Positions 14,586 through 22,879 of a stretch of DNA of 33,486 bases are shown piece after piece (the stretch's first letter is position 1; every line of letters begins with the position of its first letter). A program made the position numbers and the translations under genes. The notes under the pieces were generated by a model that did not search any database, was not told where the DNA came from, and was given only the letters and a program-made list of their open reading frames with translations. Source of the DNA: an uncultured Selenomonadales bacterium (GTDB lineage Bacteria > Bacillota > Negativicutes > Selenomonadales > Selenomonadaceae); the NCBI GenBank assembly GCA_937877545.1, contig CALFJE010000079.1, forward strand, positions 1 to 33,486, in the 5' to 3' direction.

Positions 14586-16742
14586 TTGAGCTTGGAGATG
14601 AAACTGTACCAAGCCTTGACCGGCTCGACCGTGCGGAATTTGGTTCGGCGCGTTGACGACTTTTGCGCCGTGAACTTGCCCGGCGTCCACAGAAAAATCT
14701 TCCTGCCCGCCAAAGCCGCCGCCAAGTCCGCCTTGCTCAGATACTCCATGGCTCGCGGGAAAAAATCTGCGCGGGCTGTCAAGCTGTGGAAGGTTGTCCG
14801 TCGCGAGGATTATTCGCCGCTCGTGAGCGTCGTCGTACCGAATTTTAATCACGCGCCCTTTCTGCGTCAACGCCTCGATACCGTTTACAATCAGACGTAC
14901 AAAAATTTTGAGGTGATTCTTCTCGACGACGCCTCGACCGATAACAGCGTTGAGATTCTGCGCGAATATCAACGGCTTCACTCAAACACGCGGCTTTTGC
15001 TCAACGATACGAATTCGGGCGGCGTGTTCAATCAGTGGCGCAAGGGTATTGAGGCGGCGCGGGGCGATTTGATTTGGATTGCCGAGAGCGACGACTTCAG
15101 CGCGGAGAATTTTTTGGCGGAGTTGGTGCCCGCCTTTGCCGACGACGCCGTTCAACTTGCCTTCAGCCGCAGTGATTTCATTCAAGACGGGCAAAAGATT
15201 TTCACGACCGAAGAATACCTCGCCGACGTGCCCGCCTTCGATTGGACGCGCCCCTTTGCCGCCACGGGTGCCGAGTTCGTCGCCAACGGTTTCGGCGTCA
15301 AAAATATTATCCCGAACGTGAGCGGCGTCCTCTTCCGTAAGCGTGCGACGTTGCCCGACTTGTGCCTTGATATGAAACTTTGCGGCGATTGGGCGTTCTA
15401 CCTCGACGCGCTCAAGGGAGGTTGCGTTTACTATTCGCCCGCCGCCACCAATTTTTATCGCGTGCACAAAAACAGCACGTCGCTTAGGGTTCAGAAGGAG
15501 CCGCGCTATTTTACGGAGCACGAGCGCATTGCCGAATTCGTGGCGGAAAATTATAAGGTGCCCGCCGACGTTCACGAAGCGCATCGTCAAAAGTTGGAGG
15601 AGCATTTTCGCGGCTACTACGGCGGCAAGGATATTCGCGAGCTTGAACGGCTTTTCCGTATGCCGAACGTCAAGCGCAAGCCGAATGTTTTAATGTGCGT
15701 GTTCGCCATGACGATTGGCGGCGGCGAGACCTTCCCGCTTATCCTTGCCAACGAGCTGAGGCGGCGCGGTTATGCCGTGACGGTTTTGGATTTTCAAATG
15801 GCGGACGAGCTTGCCGGCGTGCGCGATAAGTTAAATCCGAGCGTGCCGCTTGTCCGTTTGAACGATACGGGCGGGCTTGCCGAGGTCGTCGAGCAATTCA
15901 AGATTGATGTGATTCACACGCACCACGGCGCGGTTGACGAGGCGGCGAGTTACGTTGCGGAAAACGTTCCGACTTTGCGCCACGTCGTGACGTTGCACGG
16001 CATGTACGAGGCGACCGAGGAACGCTACTTGGCGAATCTGCTTCTGCGCGTTAAAAAATCTGTCGACGCTTTTGTTTACATTGCCGATAAAAATTTGACG
16101 CCGTTTAAAGCCGCCGACTTCGGACGCGAAGAAATTTTCCATAAGATTGGAAACGGCTTGGCGCGTTCGCCGATAACGCCCGTCCTCCGCGCAGATTTGA
16201 AAATTCCCGACGAGGCGTTTGCGGCTTGCGTGGTCAGTCGTGCGCTTCCGCAAAAAGGTTGGCAGGCGGCGATTGACGCGGTCACCCTAGCCAACGCGAA
16301 CGGCGGGCGGCGTATCGATTTGATTCTGGTCGGCGCGGGCGAAATGTACGATAAACTTTTTGGTCGCGTGCCCGAATTCGTTCACATGACGGGCTTTAAG
16401 GGCAACGTGCGCGATTATCTTGCGGCGGCGGACGTGGGCTTGTTGCCGAGCGAATACGCGGGCGAAAGTTTTCCGTTGCTGATAATCGACAGCTTTTTTG
16501 CGGGGCGTCCCGTCGTGAGTTCAAACCTCGGCGAGGTGGCGGCTATGGTTGAGGGCGCGGGCGTCGTCTTCGATTTGGTTGACGGCAAAGTTCCGATTGA
16601 GACGCTTGCGAAAATTCTGCGCACCCTTGCCGATAATCCCGACGCTTACAAAAAAATTCGGAGCCGCGTAGCCGAGCAAGCCGAAAAATTTTCGATTGAA
16701 CGCGTCGCCGAGCAATACATCAAACTTTACGGCTCGGAGTGA
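14586..16742 (+). CDS. Bifunctional glycosyltransferase, GT2-type plus GT4-type domains
   Basis: This gene encodes a protein of about 718 aa with two glycosyltransferase domains. After a helical N-terminus of about 75 residues, a GT-A (GT2) domain begins at LVSVVVPNFNH, with the nucleotide-sugar motif DDAS near residue 114 and the metal-binding ESDD near 167. A GT-B (GT4-like) domain starts near residue 360 (VLMCVFAMTIGGGE) and carries GAGEMY and GESFPLLIID; the last is a variant of the EX7E motif with Asp as the second acid. Such fused enzymes build cell-surface polysaccharide or LPS chains at the cytoplasmic face of the membrane. The start is uncertain: TTG at 14586 has GAGGTG 6-7 nt upstream, while the ATG at about 14598 has poorly placed signals. 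The last 60 or so codons are duplicated downstream. Confidence 0.85.
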   Translation: MSLEMKLYQALTGSTVRNLVRRVDDFCAVNLPGVHRKIFLPAKAAAKSALLRYSMARGKKSARAVKLWKVVRREDYSPLVSVVVPNFNHAPFLRQRLDTVYNQTYKNFEVILLDDASTDNSVEILREYQRLHSNTRLLLNDTNSGGVFNQWRKGIEAARGDLIWIAESDDFSAENFLAELVPAFADDAVQLAFSRSDFIQDGQKIFTTEEYLADVPAFDWTRPFAATGAEFVANGFGVKNIIPNVSGVLFRKRATLPDLCLDMKLCGDWAFYLDALKGGCVYYSPAATNFYRVHKNSTSLRVQKEPRYFTEHERIAEFVAENYKVPADVHEAHRQKLEEHFRGYYGGKDIRELERLFRMPNVKRKPNVLMCVFAMTIGGGETFPLILANELRRRGYAVTVLDFQMADELAGVRDKLNPSVPLVRLNDTGGLAEVVEQFKIDVIHTHHGAVDEAASYVAENVPTLRHVVTLHGMYEATEERYLANLLLRVKKSVDAFVYIADKNLTPFKAADFGREEIFHKIGNGLARSPITPVLRADLKIPDEAFAACVVSRALPQKGWQAAIDAVTLANANGGRRIDLILVGAGEMYDKLFGRVPEFVHMTGFKGNVRDYLAAADVGLLPSEYAGESFPLLIIDSFFAGRPVVSSNLGEVAAMVEGAGVVFDLVDGKVPIETLAKILRTLADNPDAYKKIRSRVAEQAEKFSIERVAEQYIKLYGSE

Positions 16743-16935
16743 GGCGGCGGCGGGTGTCGTCTTCGATTTGGTTGACGGCAAAGTTCCGATTGAGACGTTG
16801 GCTGAGATTCTGCGCACCCTTGCCGACAATCCCGACGCTTACAAAAAAATTCGGAGCCGCGTCGCAGAGCAAGCCGAAAAATTTTTGATTGAACGCGTCG
16901 CCGAGCAATACATCAAACTTTATGATTCGGAGTGA
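16743..16935 (+). pseudogene. Tandem copy of the glycosyltransferase 3' end
   Basis: The segment repeats about 180 bp of the preceding gene, from the VVFDLVDGKVPIE codons to the stop, at an offset of 193 bp. The copy is therefore in another frame, and the first TGA separates it from the parent. It has no start region of its own. The copies differ at about a dozen bases, yet the encoded tail changes at only a few residues (Lys to Glu, Ser to Leu, Gly to Asp), which argues for divergence under coding constraint before the rest was lost. It could be the remnant of a tandem paralogue deleted by recombination. Its end carries the GGAG ribosome-binding site of rqcH. Confidence 0.8.
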
Positions 16936-16941
16936 TTAACG

Positions 16942-18657
16942 TTGAACTTGGACGGCTTTTCGATGCGACCGTTGACGCGGGAGTTGGCAGAGGCATTGAC
17001 GGGCGGGCGCGTCGACAAAATAACGCAACAGAACAAGGCGAACTTGACGCTGACGATAAGGCAACCGGGGCGGACGTTCCTGCTTAGAATATCCGTCGCG
17101 CCGCAAAATCCCTCGGTGCACTTGATGACGAAAGCTCCCGAAAATCTGCCCGAACCGCCGACGTTTTGCATGGTGTTGCGGAAAAATCTGGAGGGCGGGC
17201 GAATCGCGGCGATACGTCAATATGAACTCGACAGGATAATTTTTATCGACGTGGACTCAATCGGGGCGGGCGGACGAATTCAGACCTTCACGCTGGCGGC
17301 TGAGCTTATCGGCAAGTACAGCAACTTAATCCTGCTTTCCGACGGTCAAATCGTCGACGCGCTGAAGAAAATCGGCACCAATTCAAGCCGCGTGCGCACC
17401 GTCCTGCCCAATCAAGCCTATCAACTGCCGCCCGCTCAAGACAAGCTCGACATCTTTGCCGCCGACGTTGATAAGATTTTGGAACGCGTCAAAGTCGACG
17501 AATCTGCGCGGCTCGACAAGGCGATTATGAACGCTTGCCAAGGCTTCGGACCGCAAAGTGTCAAGGAGACGATTTACCTTGCGGGTTTGCCGAATGACAT
17601 TAAAATCGCCGCGCTCGACGCCAAAGACTTCGACAGCCTCCGCGCCGCGCTGATTGAGATTCGCGACGCCGCCAAAAATCCCACGCCCTGCATGATTAAC
17701 GACGCGGGCAAAGTGTTGGCGATTTCGGCGGTCAAGCTGAATTATCTGCGCGGAGCCGTTCGGACGTTTGAAACGCTTTCCGAGCTTTTGGAGGTCGCCG
17801 ACGATTTGATTGGCAGTTACGTCCCGCCCGATAAAGAACGCTTTACCAAGCTGGTCAACAACGAACTGCGCCGCGCCGTGAATAAAATCGCGGTGTTGGA
17901 GGAGGAGCTTGCCGCAGCCGACGACGCCGACGCGTGGCGTATCCGCGCAGATAATCTGTCGACGTATCGCTACCAACTCAAAGACCACGCCGCCGATTCA
18001 ATCACCGTCGCCAACATTTACGACGGCGCGGAGCTTACAATCGCGCTCGACCGCCGCCTCACCGTCTCCGCCAACATTCAGGCTTGCTATAAAAAATACG
18101 ACAAGCTCAAGCGTTCGACGAAGTTTATCGCCGCGCAGATTGAGCTTTGTCGCGAGGAGATAGCCTATCTGGAAAGCGTCGCCCACGCTTTGACGGCAAG
18201 CACGACCTTAGCCGACGTTGATGAGATTCGTGCGGAGCTGATTGCGTGCGGCTACCTCAAAGACGCCAAGAAACGCACCGCGCTCAGCAAGAAGCCTCAA
18301 CCGTTGAAGTTCACGGCACCCGACGGCACGGAAATTCTTATCGGCAAGAACAACTCCCAGAACGACCGCTTGACGTTCAAGCTTGCCGCCCCCGATGATT
18401 TGTGGCTCCACGCCAAGGATATTACCGGCTCGCACGTGATTGTTCGTTCAAGTGATGTCAGCGCGGAGACTCTGCAATTTGCCGCCGAGCTTGCCGCGCA
18501 CTTCTCCAAGGCTCAAAATTCCTCGAACGTCCCCGTCGATTATGTGCGGTGCAGATTCGTCAAGAAGCCGTCGGGCGCGAAGCCGGGCTTTGTGATTTTC
18601 ACGAATCAGCGCACGCTTTACGTCACGCCGCGTGAAAATATTGATTCACTGTTATAA
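16942..18657 (+). CDS. rqcH: RqcH/NFACT family ribosome quality-control protein (fibronectin-binding family)
   Basis: This 571-aa protein is an NFACT-family member, the bacterial homologue of Rqc2, often annotated as fibronectin-binding protein (FbpA). In Bacillus, RqcH binds obstructed 50S subunits and directs addition of C-terminal alanine tails that mark stalled chains for degradation. The N-terminal NFACT-N domain starts LDGFSMRPLTRELAEAL and includes GGRVDKI. A long charged helical region (about residues 290-430) is probably the coiled coil. The C-terminal NFACT-R domain has DLWLHAKDITGSHVIV and KKPSGAKPGFVIF. A TTG start at 16942 is preferred, with GGAG 9 nt upstream inside the end of the duplicated tail. 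The gene converges with rfaE1 with only 4 bp between their stops and no clear terminator. Confidence 0.93.
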   Translation: MNLDGFSMRPLTRELAEALTGGRVDKITQQNKANLTLTIRQPGRTFLLRISVAPQNPSVHLMTKAPENLPEPPTFCMVLRKNLEGGRIAAIRQYELDRIIFIDVDSIGAGGRIQTFTLAAELIGKYSNLILLSDGQIVDALKKIGTNSSRVRTVLPNQAYQLPPAQDKLDIFAADVDKILERVKVDESARLDKAIMNACQGFGPQSVKETIYLAGLPNDIKIAALDAKDFDSLRAALIEIRDAAKNPTPCMINDAGKVLAISAVKLNYLRGAVRTFETLSELLEVADDLIGSYVPPDKERFTKLVNNELRRAVNKIAVLEEELAAADDADAWRIRADNLSTYRYQLKDHAADSITVANIYDGAELTIALDRRLTVSANIQACYKKYDKLKRSTKFIAAQIELCREEIAYLESVAHALTASTTLADVDEIRAELIACGYLKDAKKRTALSKKPQPLKFTAPDGTEILIGKNNSQNDRLTFKLAAPDDLWLHAKDITGSHVIVRSSDVSAETLQFAAELAAHFSKAQNSSNVPVDYVRCRFVKKPSGAKPGFVIFTNQRTLYVTPRENIDSLL

Positions 18658-18661
18658 AATT

Positions 18662-19630
18662 TTAAAGCGCGTCTGAAAGTTCTTCGCGGCTGACGGCATA
18701 GGTACCGACTTTGGCAACGACGACGCCCGCCGCTACGTTGGCAAGGTAAGCCGCCGCTGCCGAATCAAGTCCGCCTGCCATTGCCAACGCGAACACCGCT
18801 ATAACCGTGTCGCCCGCACCCGACACGTCGAAAACCTCTTGCGCCCGCGCCTTGATGTGCGCTGTTTTTTTATCTTCAATCAGGCTCAAGCCCGCCGCCG
18901 AACGCGTCACGACTAACCCGTGCAGATTAAATTCGTCGATGACCTTCCGCGCAGATTCTTCGATTTGCTCGTCGACGTTGGCGATTTTCCTTGGCAGGAC
19001 GGCGTTGAACTCCTTAAGATTCGGCGTGATAAAACTCGCGTCGAAATACTTCTGCCAATTATCGCCTTTCGGGTCGACGATGACGCACTTTTTAGCCGCA
19101 CGACACGCCCCGATAACCTCGCGGCAAATTTTCTTCGTGCAGACGCCCTTGCCGTAGTCGGAAATAATTACCGCGTCAACGCCGGGCAGCCGCTCAATAA
19201 AATTTTCCACAATCTTATCGCTCGTCGCGCCGTCAAGTTCGCTCGCGTCCTCAAAGTCGAGGCGTATCATCTGCTGATGTCCGCTTATCACGCGGATTTT
19301 AGTCGTCGTCGGCTTTGAAGTTTCAATCATGCCCGAATAATCCACGCCGAGCGATTTTAACTTGCCCAAAAAAATTTCCCCGTGATTGTCGCGCCCAATT
19401 TGCCCGATTATCGACGTTTGACAGTCCAGCAACGCCAGATTATGCGCCACGTTCGCCGCCCCGCCCAAGGTTTCGTCGATTTTGAACACTTTGGCTATCG
19501 GCACGGGGGCTTCCGGCGATATGCGCGTCACTTCGCCGAAATAATATTTATCAAGCATCACGTCGCCGATTACCAAAACTTTGCACGCGCTCATACCCTC
19601 GGCGACGAAATGTTTCAGTCCGTCAATCAT
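18662..19630 (-). CDS. rfaE1: D-glycero-beta-D-manno-heptose-7-phosphate kinase (RfaE1/HldE kinase part)
   Basis: This roughly 322-aa enzyme is a PfkB-type sugar kinase that phosphorylates heptose-7-phosphate to the 1,7-bisphosphate in ADP-heptose synthesis for the LPS inner core. It has GDVMLDKYYFGEVTRISPEAPVPI near the N-terminus in separate recognisable parts (GDVMLDKY and RISPEAPVP), GGAANVAHN, and the PfkB signature DVSGAGDT with the catalytic Asp. It corresponds to the kinase half only; in E. coli HldE the kinase is fused to an adenylyltransferase, which must be encoded elsewhere. The ATG at 19630 overlaps the hemL stop (ATGA), and GGAGG lies 6 nt upstream, so it is coupled to hemL. Its presence supports an outer membrane with heptose-containing LPS. 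Related kinases exist, but the motif match is strong. Confidence 0.9.
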   Translation of the reverse strand: MIDGLKHFVAEGMSACKVLVIGDVMLDKYYFGEVTRISPEAPVPIAKVFKIDETLGGAANVAHNLALLDCQTSIIGQIGRDNHGEIFLGKLKSLGVDYSGMIETSKPTTTKIRVISGHQQMIRLDFEDASELDGATSDKIVENFIERLPGVDAVIISDYGKGVCTKKICREVIGACRAAKKCVIVDPKGDNWQKYFDASFITPNLKEFNAVLPRKIANVDEQIEESARKVIDEFNLHGLVVTRSAAGLSLIEDKKTAHIKARAQEVFDVSGAGDTVIAVFALAMAGGLDSAAAAYLANVAAGVVVAKVGTYAVSREELSDAL

Positions 19631-20913
19631 CTGCAACCTCCAAACGCGACCTGAGCCGCCGCTATCGTCCGCGAAATATCCTCGTCGTTGTGCATTGCTG
19701 ATACGAACAGCGTTTCAAATTGCGACGGCGCGGGATAAATTCCCTGCTCCAACATCGACGCGAAAAATTTCTTGAATTGCTCCTGATTTGCCGCCGCTGC
19801 TTCGTCGTAGTTGGTGACCTCGACCGCGCTGAAGAATACTCCGAACATTGAGCCGGCTTGCGGCGTCTGTATCGCAATTCCCGCAACCTGCGCGGCTTGC
19901 CTTAGCCCGTCTACCAACTTTGAAGTCTGCGCGATTATTTGAGGCGTCAAATTTTCCTCCATTAACAATCGCAAAGTCTCAATGCCCGCCGTCATTGCCA
20001 AGGGGTTGCCGCTTAGCGTTCCCGCTTGATAAATCCTGCCGTCGGGCGAAACGTTGCGCATTATGTCCTCGCGACCGCCGTAAGCCGCGCACGGTAAGCC
20101 GCCGCCGATTATCTTGCCAAGGCACGTCAAATCGGGCGTGATTTTATATTTCTCCTGCGCACCGCCCAACGCCACTCTGAAGCCGCACATGACCTCATCG
20201 AATATCAGCAATGCGCCGTATCGCTCGGTGACTTCGCGAAGTCCGCGCAGATAATTTTCCTTTGGCAACACCAAGCCCATATTGCCCGCCACAGGCTCAA
20301 CGATTATCGCCGCAATTTCCTCGCCGCACTGATTAAATGCATTTTGGACGGCGGCAAGGTCGTTGTAGGGCAGGGCAATGGTATCCTGAGCGGTGCCCTT
20401 CGTGACGCCGGGGCTTGAAGGCTCGCCGAAGGTTGCCGCGCCGCTGCCCGCCTTAACCAACAATGAATCGCTGTGCCCGTGATAGCAGCCGACAAACTTA
20501 ATAATCTTTTCGCGGTTAGTGTAACCTCTTGCGACGCGTAACGCGCTCATGGTCGCCTCGGTGCCCGAATTCACCATGCGCATAACTTCCATACTCGGAT
20601 AAATTTTGTTCACGAGCTTGGCAAGCGTCGTTTCAAGTTCGGTCGGAGCCCCGTAAGTTGTGCCGCGTTCGACAGCGCGTTTCAAGGCGTCGACAACTTG
20701 CGGGTGCGCGTGACCCAAAATCAACGGTCCCCAAGATAACACGTAGTCAATATATTCATTGCCGTCGATGTCGAAGATGTGACTGCCCGCGCCGCGTGCG
20801 ATAAAGGGGGGATTAGAATTGACACTGCCGAACGACCGCACAGGGCTGTTGACGCCGCCGGGCATGAATCGTTTAGCCTCGCGGAAGGCGGCAAGCGATT
20901 TATTTAAATTCAT
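19627..20913 (-). CDS. hemL: Glutamate-1-semialdehyde 2,1-aminomutase
   Basis: This 428-aa PLP enzyme converts glutamate-1-semialdehyde into 5-aminolevulinate in the C5 pathway of tetrapyrrole synthesis. The N-terminus (REAKRFMPGGVNSPVR) and the substrate- and PLP-binding motifs NSGTEA (about 115-120), CYHGHSD and FDEVMCGFR are typical. Lys267 in LGKIIGGGLP is the expected Schiff-base lysine. The start is the ATG at 20913 with GAGGAGG 7 nt upstream; a longer open frame into 21156 has no such signal and overlaps the divergent gene. It overlaps rfaE1 by 4 bp and shares the pathway with hemB at 21912, which is a separate unit. Confidence 0.96.
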   Translation of the reverse strand: MNLNKSLAAFREAKRFMPGGVNSPVRSFGSVNSNPPFIARGAGSHIFDIDGNEYIDYVLSWGPLILGHAHPQVVDALKRAVERGTTYGAPTELETTLAKLVNKIYPSMEVMRMVNSGTEATMSALRVARGYTNREKIIKFVGCYHGHSDSLLVKAGSGAATFGEPSSPGVTKGTAQDTIALPYNDLAAVQNAFNQCGEEIAAIIVEPVAGNMGLVLPKENYLRGLREVTERYGALLIFDEVMCGFRVALGGAQEKYKITPDLTCLGKIIGGGLPCAAYGGREDIMRNVSPDGRIYQAGTLSGNPLAMTAGIETLRLLMEENLTPQIIAQTSKLVDGLRQAAQVAGIAIQTPQAGSMFGVFFSAVEVTNYDEAAAANQEQFKKFFASMLEQGIYPAPSQFETLFVSAMHNDEDISRTIAAAQVAFGGCR

Positions 20914-20944
20914 GGCGATACCTCCTCTGAAATTTGACGGCAAG

Positions 20945-20953
20945 ATTTTAACA
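20945..20953 (-). promoter_or_regulatory. Putative extended -10 promoter of hemL
   Basis: On the minus strand TGTTAAAAT (TAAAAT at 20945-20950) forms an extended -10 element 32 bp before the hemL ATG. The -35 region at normal spacing is only T-rich, so recognition would rely on the extended -10. Confidence 0.45.
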
Positions 20954-20977
20954 CAGCGGCTCGAAATAAAAAACAGA

Positions 20978-21007
20978 TTGACGCGTAAAAATAAGTTGCG
21001 GTATAAT
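20978..21007 (+). promoter_or_regulatory. Putative sigma-70 promoter of the transglutaminase-like gene
   Basis: TTGACG (20978-20983), an 18-bp spacer and TATAAT (21002-21007) form a near-consensus promoter 40 bp before the start codon. It diverges from the hemL promoter in the same short region. Confidence 0.75.
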
Positions 21008-21046
21008 TGCGAAAGTATTTGAACGCACGGAAAGGAAGTGGACGCC

Positions 21047-21853
21047 GTGTTAAAAAGGTTTATCGTCGCGTTCGTGGTGTGTTTGCTGGTTTTAAGCTCG
21101 CAAATCGTCTCCGCCGCCGATGTAAACCGGGATTCGGTTCCCGGAATCAATTCCAAAGCTCAACTCGCTACTTATATCGAAAACGGACGCCGCAGAGGTC
21201 AAACGGAGTTTCATTTCGTGTTTCTAGGTGAAAACATTAGTAATAAGGCAGAGTTCGATGATTTTAACTTTGAAATTGCTCAATACATTGCGCCCGCTCC
21301 TAATGTTCACTTAAATTTGGTTCGTTATGGAACCGGACAATTTATTTGCAAGATAACAAAGGATTTTCCAGGCAATCACGTCGCGAATGCTTATCGGAGT
21401 GACGATACGAACAATTTAACTGCGGAAGAAGCAAATCTTTACAATATCGCAGTCGGAATCGTCAATGAAGCAAACAAACGCACATCTGAAGTCGAAAAGG
21501 CTCGTTACATTCACGGCGAGATATGCAAACGTGTAAAAAAATACCAAAACGAAAATGAACGCGACAAAACAGCTGTAGGTGCTCTGATTGACGGTTACGC
21601 GCAATGTCAAGGTTATTCTGATGCATTTTATATGCTCGGAGTAATGAGCGGATTGAACGTCAAAAGGATTGGCGGACAATTTGACGGTGGTTGGCATTTT
21701 GGGAATACGATAACATTATCTGACGGCAGAACTTACTGCGTAGATGTGACAATGGATGACGGATACAATACTGACGAATGGTTTTTAGCGAATTATGAAG
21801 TTATGAAGCGTCATCATACGAGCAAATGGGAAGTGATTACGAATCTGCAATGA
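21047..21853 (+). CDS. Secreted transglutaminase-like (papain-fold) protein
   Basis: This roughly 268-aa protein has an N-terminal signal peptide (MLKRFIVAFVVCLLVLSSQ, then IVSAAD, likely cleaved after the Ala-rich end) and a C-terminal transglutaminase-like domain. The likely catalytic triad is Cys in DGYAQCQGYSDAF, His in GGWHFGN and Asp in CVDVTMDDG. In bacteria such domains act as proteases, peptidoglycan-associated enzymes or inactive scaffolds; true crosslinking is rare. GTG at 21047 is preferred (AAGGA 9-10 nt upstream) over the GTG at 21038, which sits almost on that site. Base composition is clearly more AT-rich than the neighbours (about 42% GC in a hand-counted 60-bp sample), which may reflect transfer. 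It has its own promoter and a bidirectional terminator. No specific subfamily was recognised. Confidence 0.8.
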   Translation: MLKRFIVAFVVCLLVLSSQIVSAADVNRDSVPGINSKAQLATYIENGRRRGQTEFHFVFLGENISNKAEFDDFNFEIAQYIAPAPNVHLNLVRYGTGQFICKITKDFPGNHVANAYRSDDTNNLTAEEANLYNIAVGIVNEANKRTSEVEKARYIHGEICKRVKKYQNENERDKTAVGALIDGYAQCQGYSDAFYMLGVMSGLNVKRIGGQFDGGWHFGNTITLSDGRTYCVDVTMDDGYNTDEWFLANYEVMKRHHTSKWEVITNLQ

Positions 21854-21874
21854 ATCTAAGTTTGAAATGAAAAA

Positions 21875-21909
21875 CCCCCGTTGAAAATCTCAGCGGGGGA
21901 ATTTTTTTT
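21875..21909. terminator. Bidirectional rho-independent terminator
   Basis: CCCCCGTTG at 21875-21883 pairs with CAGCGGGGG at 21891-21899 (nine pairs, one G-U), followed by eight T residues on the plus strand. On the minus strand it is followed by five T residues, so it can serve both the transglutaminase-like gene and hemB. Confidence 0.9.
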
Positions 21910-21911
21910 GT

Positions 21912-22874
21912 TTAAAGCCACGCGGCAACGTCGAGCGCGTGATAGGTGATGATAACGTCTGCACCCGCCCGTTTCATGGCGATAAGATTCTCCGTGACGA
22001 TACGCTGTTCGTCAATCCAACCGTTGGCGGCGGCGGCTTTGACCATAGCGTATTCACCGCTGACGTTGTAGACCGCCACGGGGCGATTGATATTTTCGCG
22101 GACTTTCGTCACCACGTCGAGATAGGCAAGCGCGGGCTTAATCATGATAATATCCGCGCCCTCCGCCAAATCCAACTCGACCTCCTTAAGAGCCTCGCGG
22201 ATATTGGCGCAATCCATTTGATACTGCTTGCGGTCGCCGAATTGCGGCGCGGAGTCTGCGGCGTCGCGAAAGGGAGCGTAGTAGCCCGAAGCATACTTGA
22301 CGGCGTAGCTCATAATCGACACGTTGACGAAGTTTTTGGCGTCGAGGGCGTCACGAATGGCGGCAATACGCCCGTCCATCATGTCGGAGGGGGCAACGAT
22401 ATCCGCGCCCGCCTCGGCTTGACTGACGGCAACTTTTTGGAGCAAATTAAGCGTGGCGTCGTTGTCGACGTAGTGACCGCAGAGCTTGCCGCAATGACCG
22501 TGGCTCGTGTATTGGCAAAGACACACGTCGCCGACGATAACCAGTTCGGGCACGGCGGCTTTAATCGCGGAAATGGCGCGTTGAACGGGGCTGTTCATAT
22601 CCCAAGCACTTGAGCCGACCTCGTCCTTATATTCGGGCAAGCCAAAGACTTCGACGGCGGGGATACCCAGCGCGGCAATTCGTTTGGCAAGCTCGACGGC
22701 GTTATCAACGGATAGATGATAACAGTCGGGCATGGAGGGAATTTCTTCGCGGACATTGTTGCCCGCAACGACGAACAGCGGATAAATCAGGTCTTTGACG
22801 CTTAGATTGGTCTCGCGAATCATTGAGCGCAGATTTTCATTGAGCCGCAACCTGCGCGGTCTGAGCTTAAGCAT
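21912..22874 (-). CDS. hemB: Delta-aminolevulinic acid dehydratase (porphobilinogen synthase)
   Basis: This 320-aa enzyme condenses two 5-aminolevulinate molecules into porphobilinogen, the step that follows hemL. Active-site lysines are expected at Lys193 (SYAVKYAS) and Lys246 (IMIKPAL). The cysteine-rich loop DVCLCQYTSHGHCG (Cys118, Cys120, Cys128) marks it as a zinc-dependent type. The length is normal. The ATG at 22874 has AAAGGAG 8 nt upstream, and that site is formed by the last codons of the preceding secreted-protein gene (Lys-Glu-stop), so the two are probably translationally coupled. The unknown secreted protein is thus cotranscribed with a haem-pathway gene. Confidence 0.97.
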   Translation of the reverse strand: MLKLRPRRLRLNENLRSMIRETNLSVKDLIYPLFVVAGNNVREEIPSMPDCYHLSVDNAVELAKRIAALGIPAVEVFGLPEYKDEVGSSAWDMNSPVQRAISAIKAAVPELVIVGDVCLCQYTSHGHCGKLCGHYVDNDATLNLLQKVAVSQAEAGADIVAPSDMMDGRIAAIRDALDAKNFVNVSIMSYAVKYASGYYAPFRDAADSAPQFGDRKQYQMDCANIREALKEVELDLAEGADIIMIKPALAYLDVVTKVRENINRPVAVYNVSGEYAMVKAAAANGWIDEQRIVTENLIAMKRAGADVIITYHALDVAAWL

Positions 22875-22879
22875 AAAAA

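Noticed and set aside
14349..14981. A 210-aa minus-strand protein ending in the ferredoxin motif
   Set aside because: All but the last 58 residues read opposite the glycosyltransferase GT2 domain. A good start with a ribosome-binding site at 14525 gives the small ferredoxin.
16736..16935. Programmed frameshift joining the glycosyltransferase to its duplicated tail
   Set aside because: The joined product would simply repeat the tail, a TGA stop lies before the copy, and no slippery sequence or pseudoknot was seen.
19627..21156. An N-terminally extended HemL of 509 aa
   Set aside because: The extension has no homology to the family, overlaps the divergent promoter and gene, and the ATG at 20913 has a strong GAGGAGG site.
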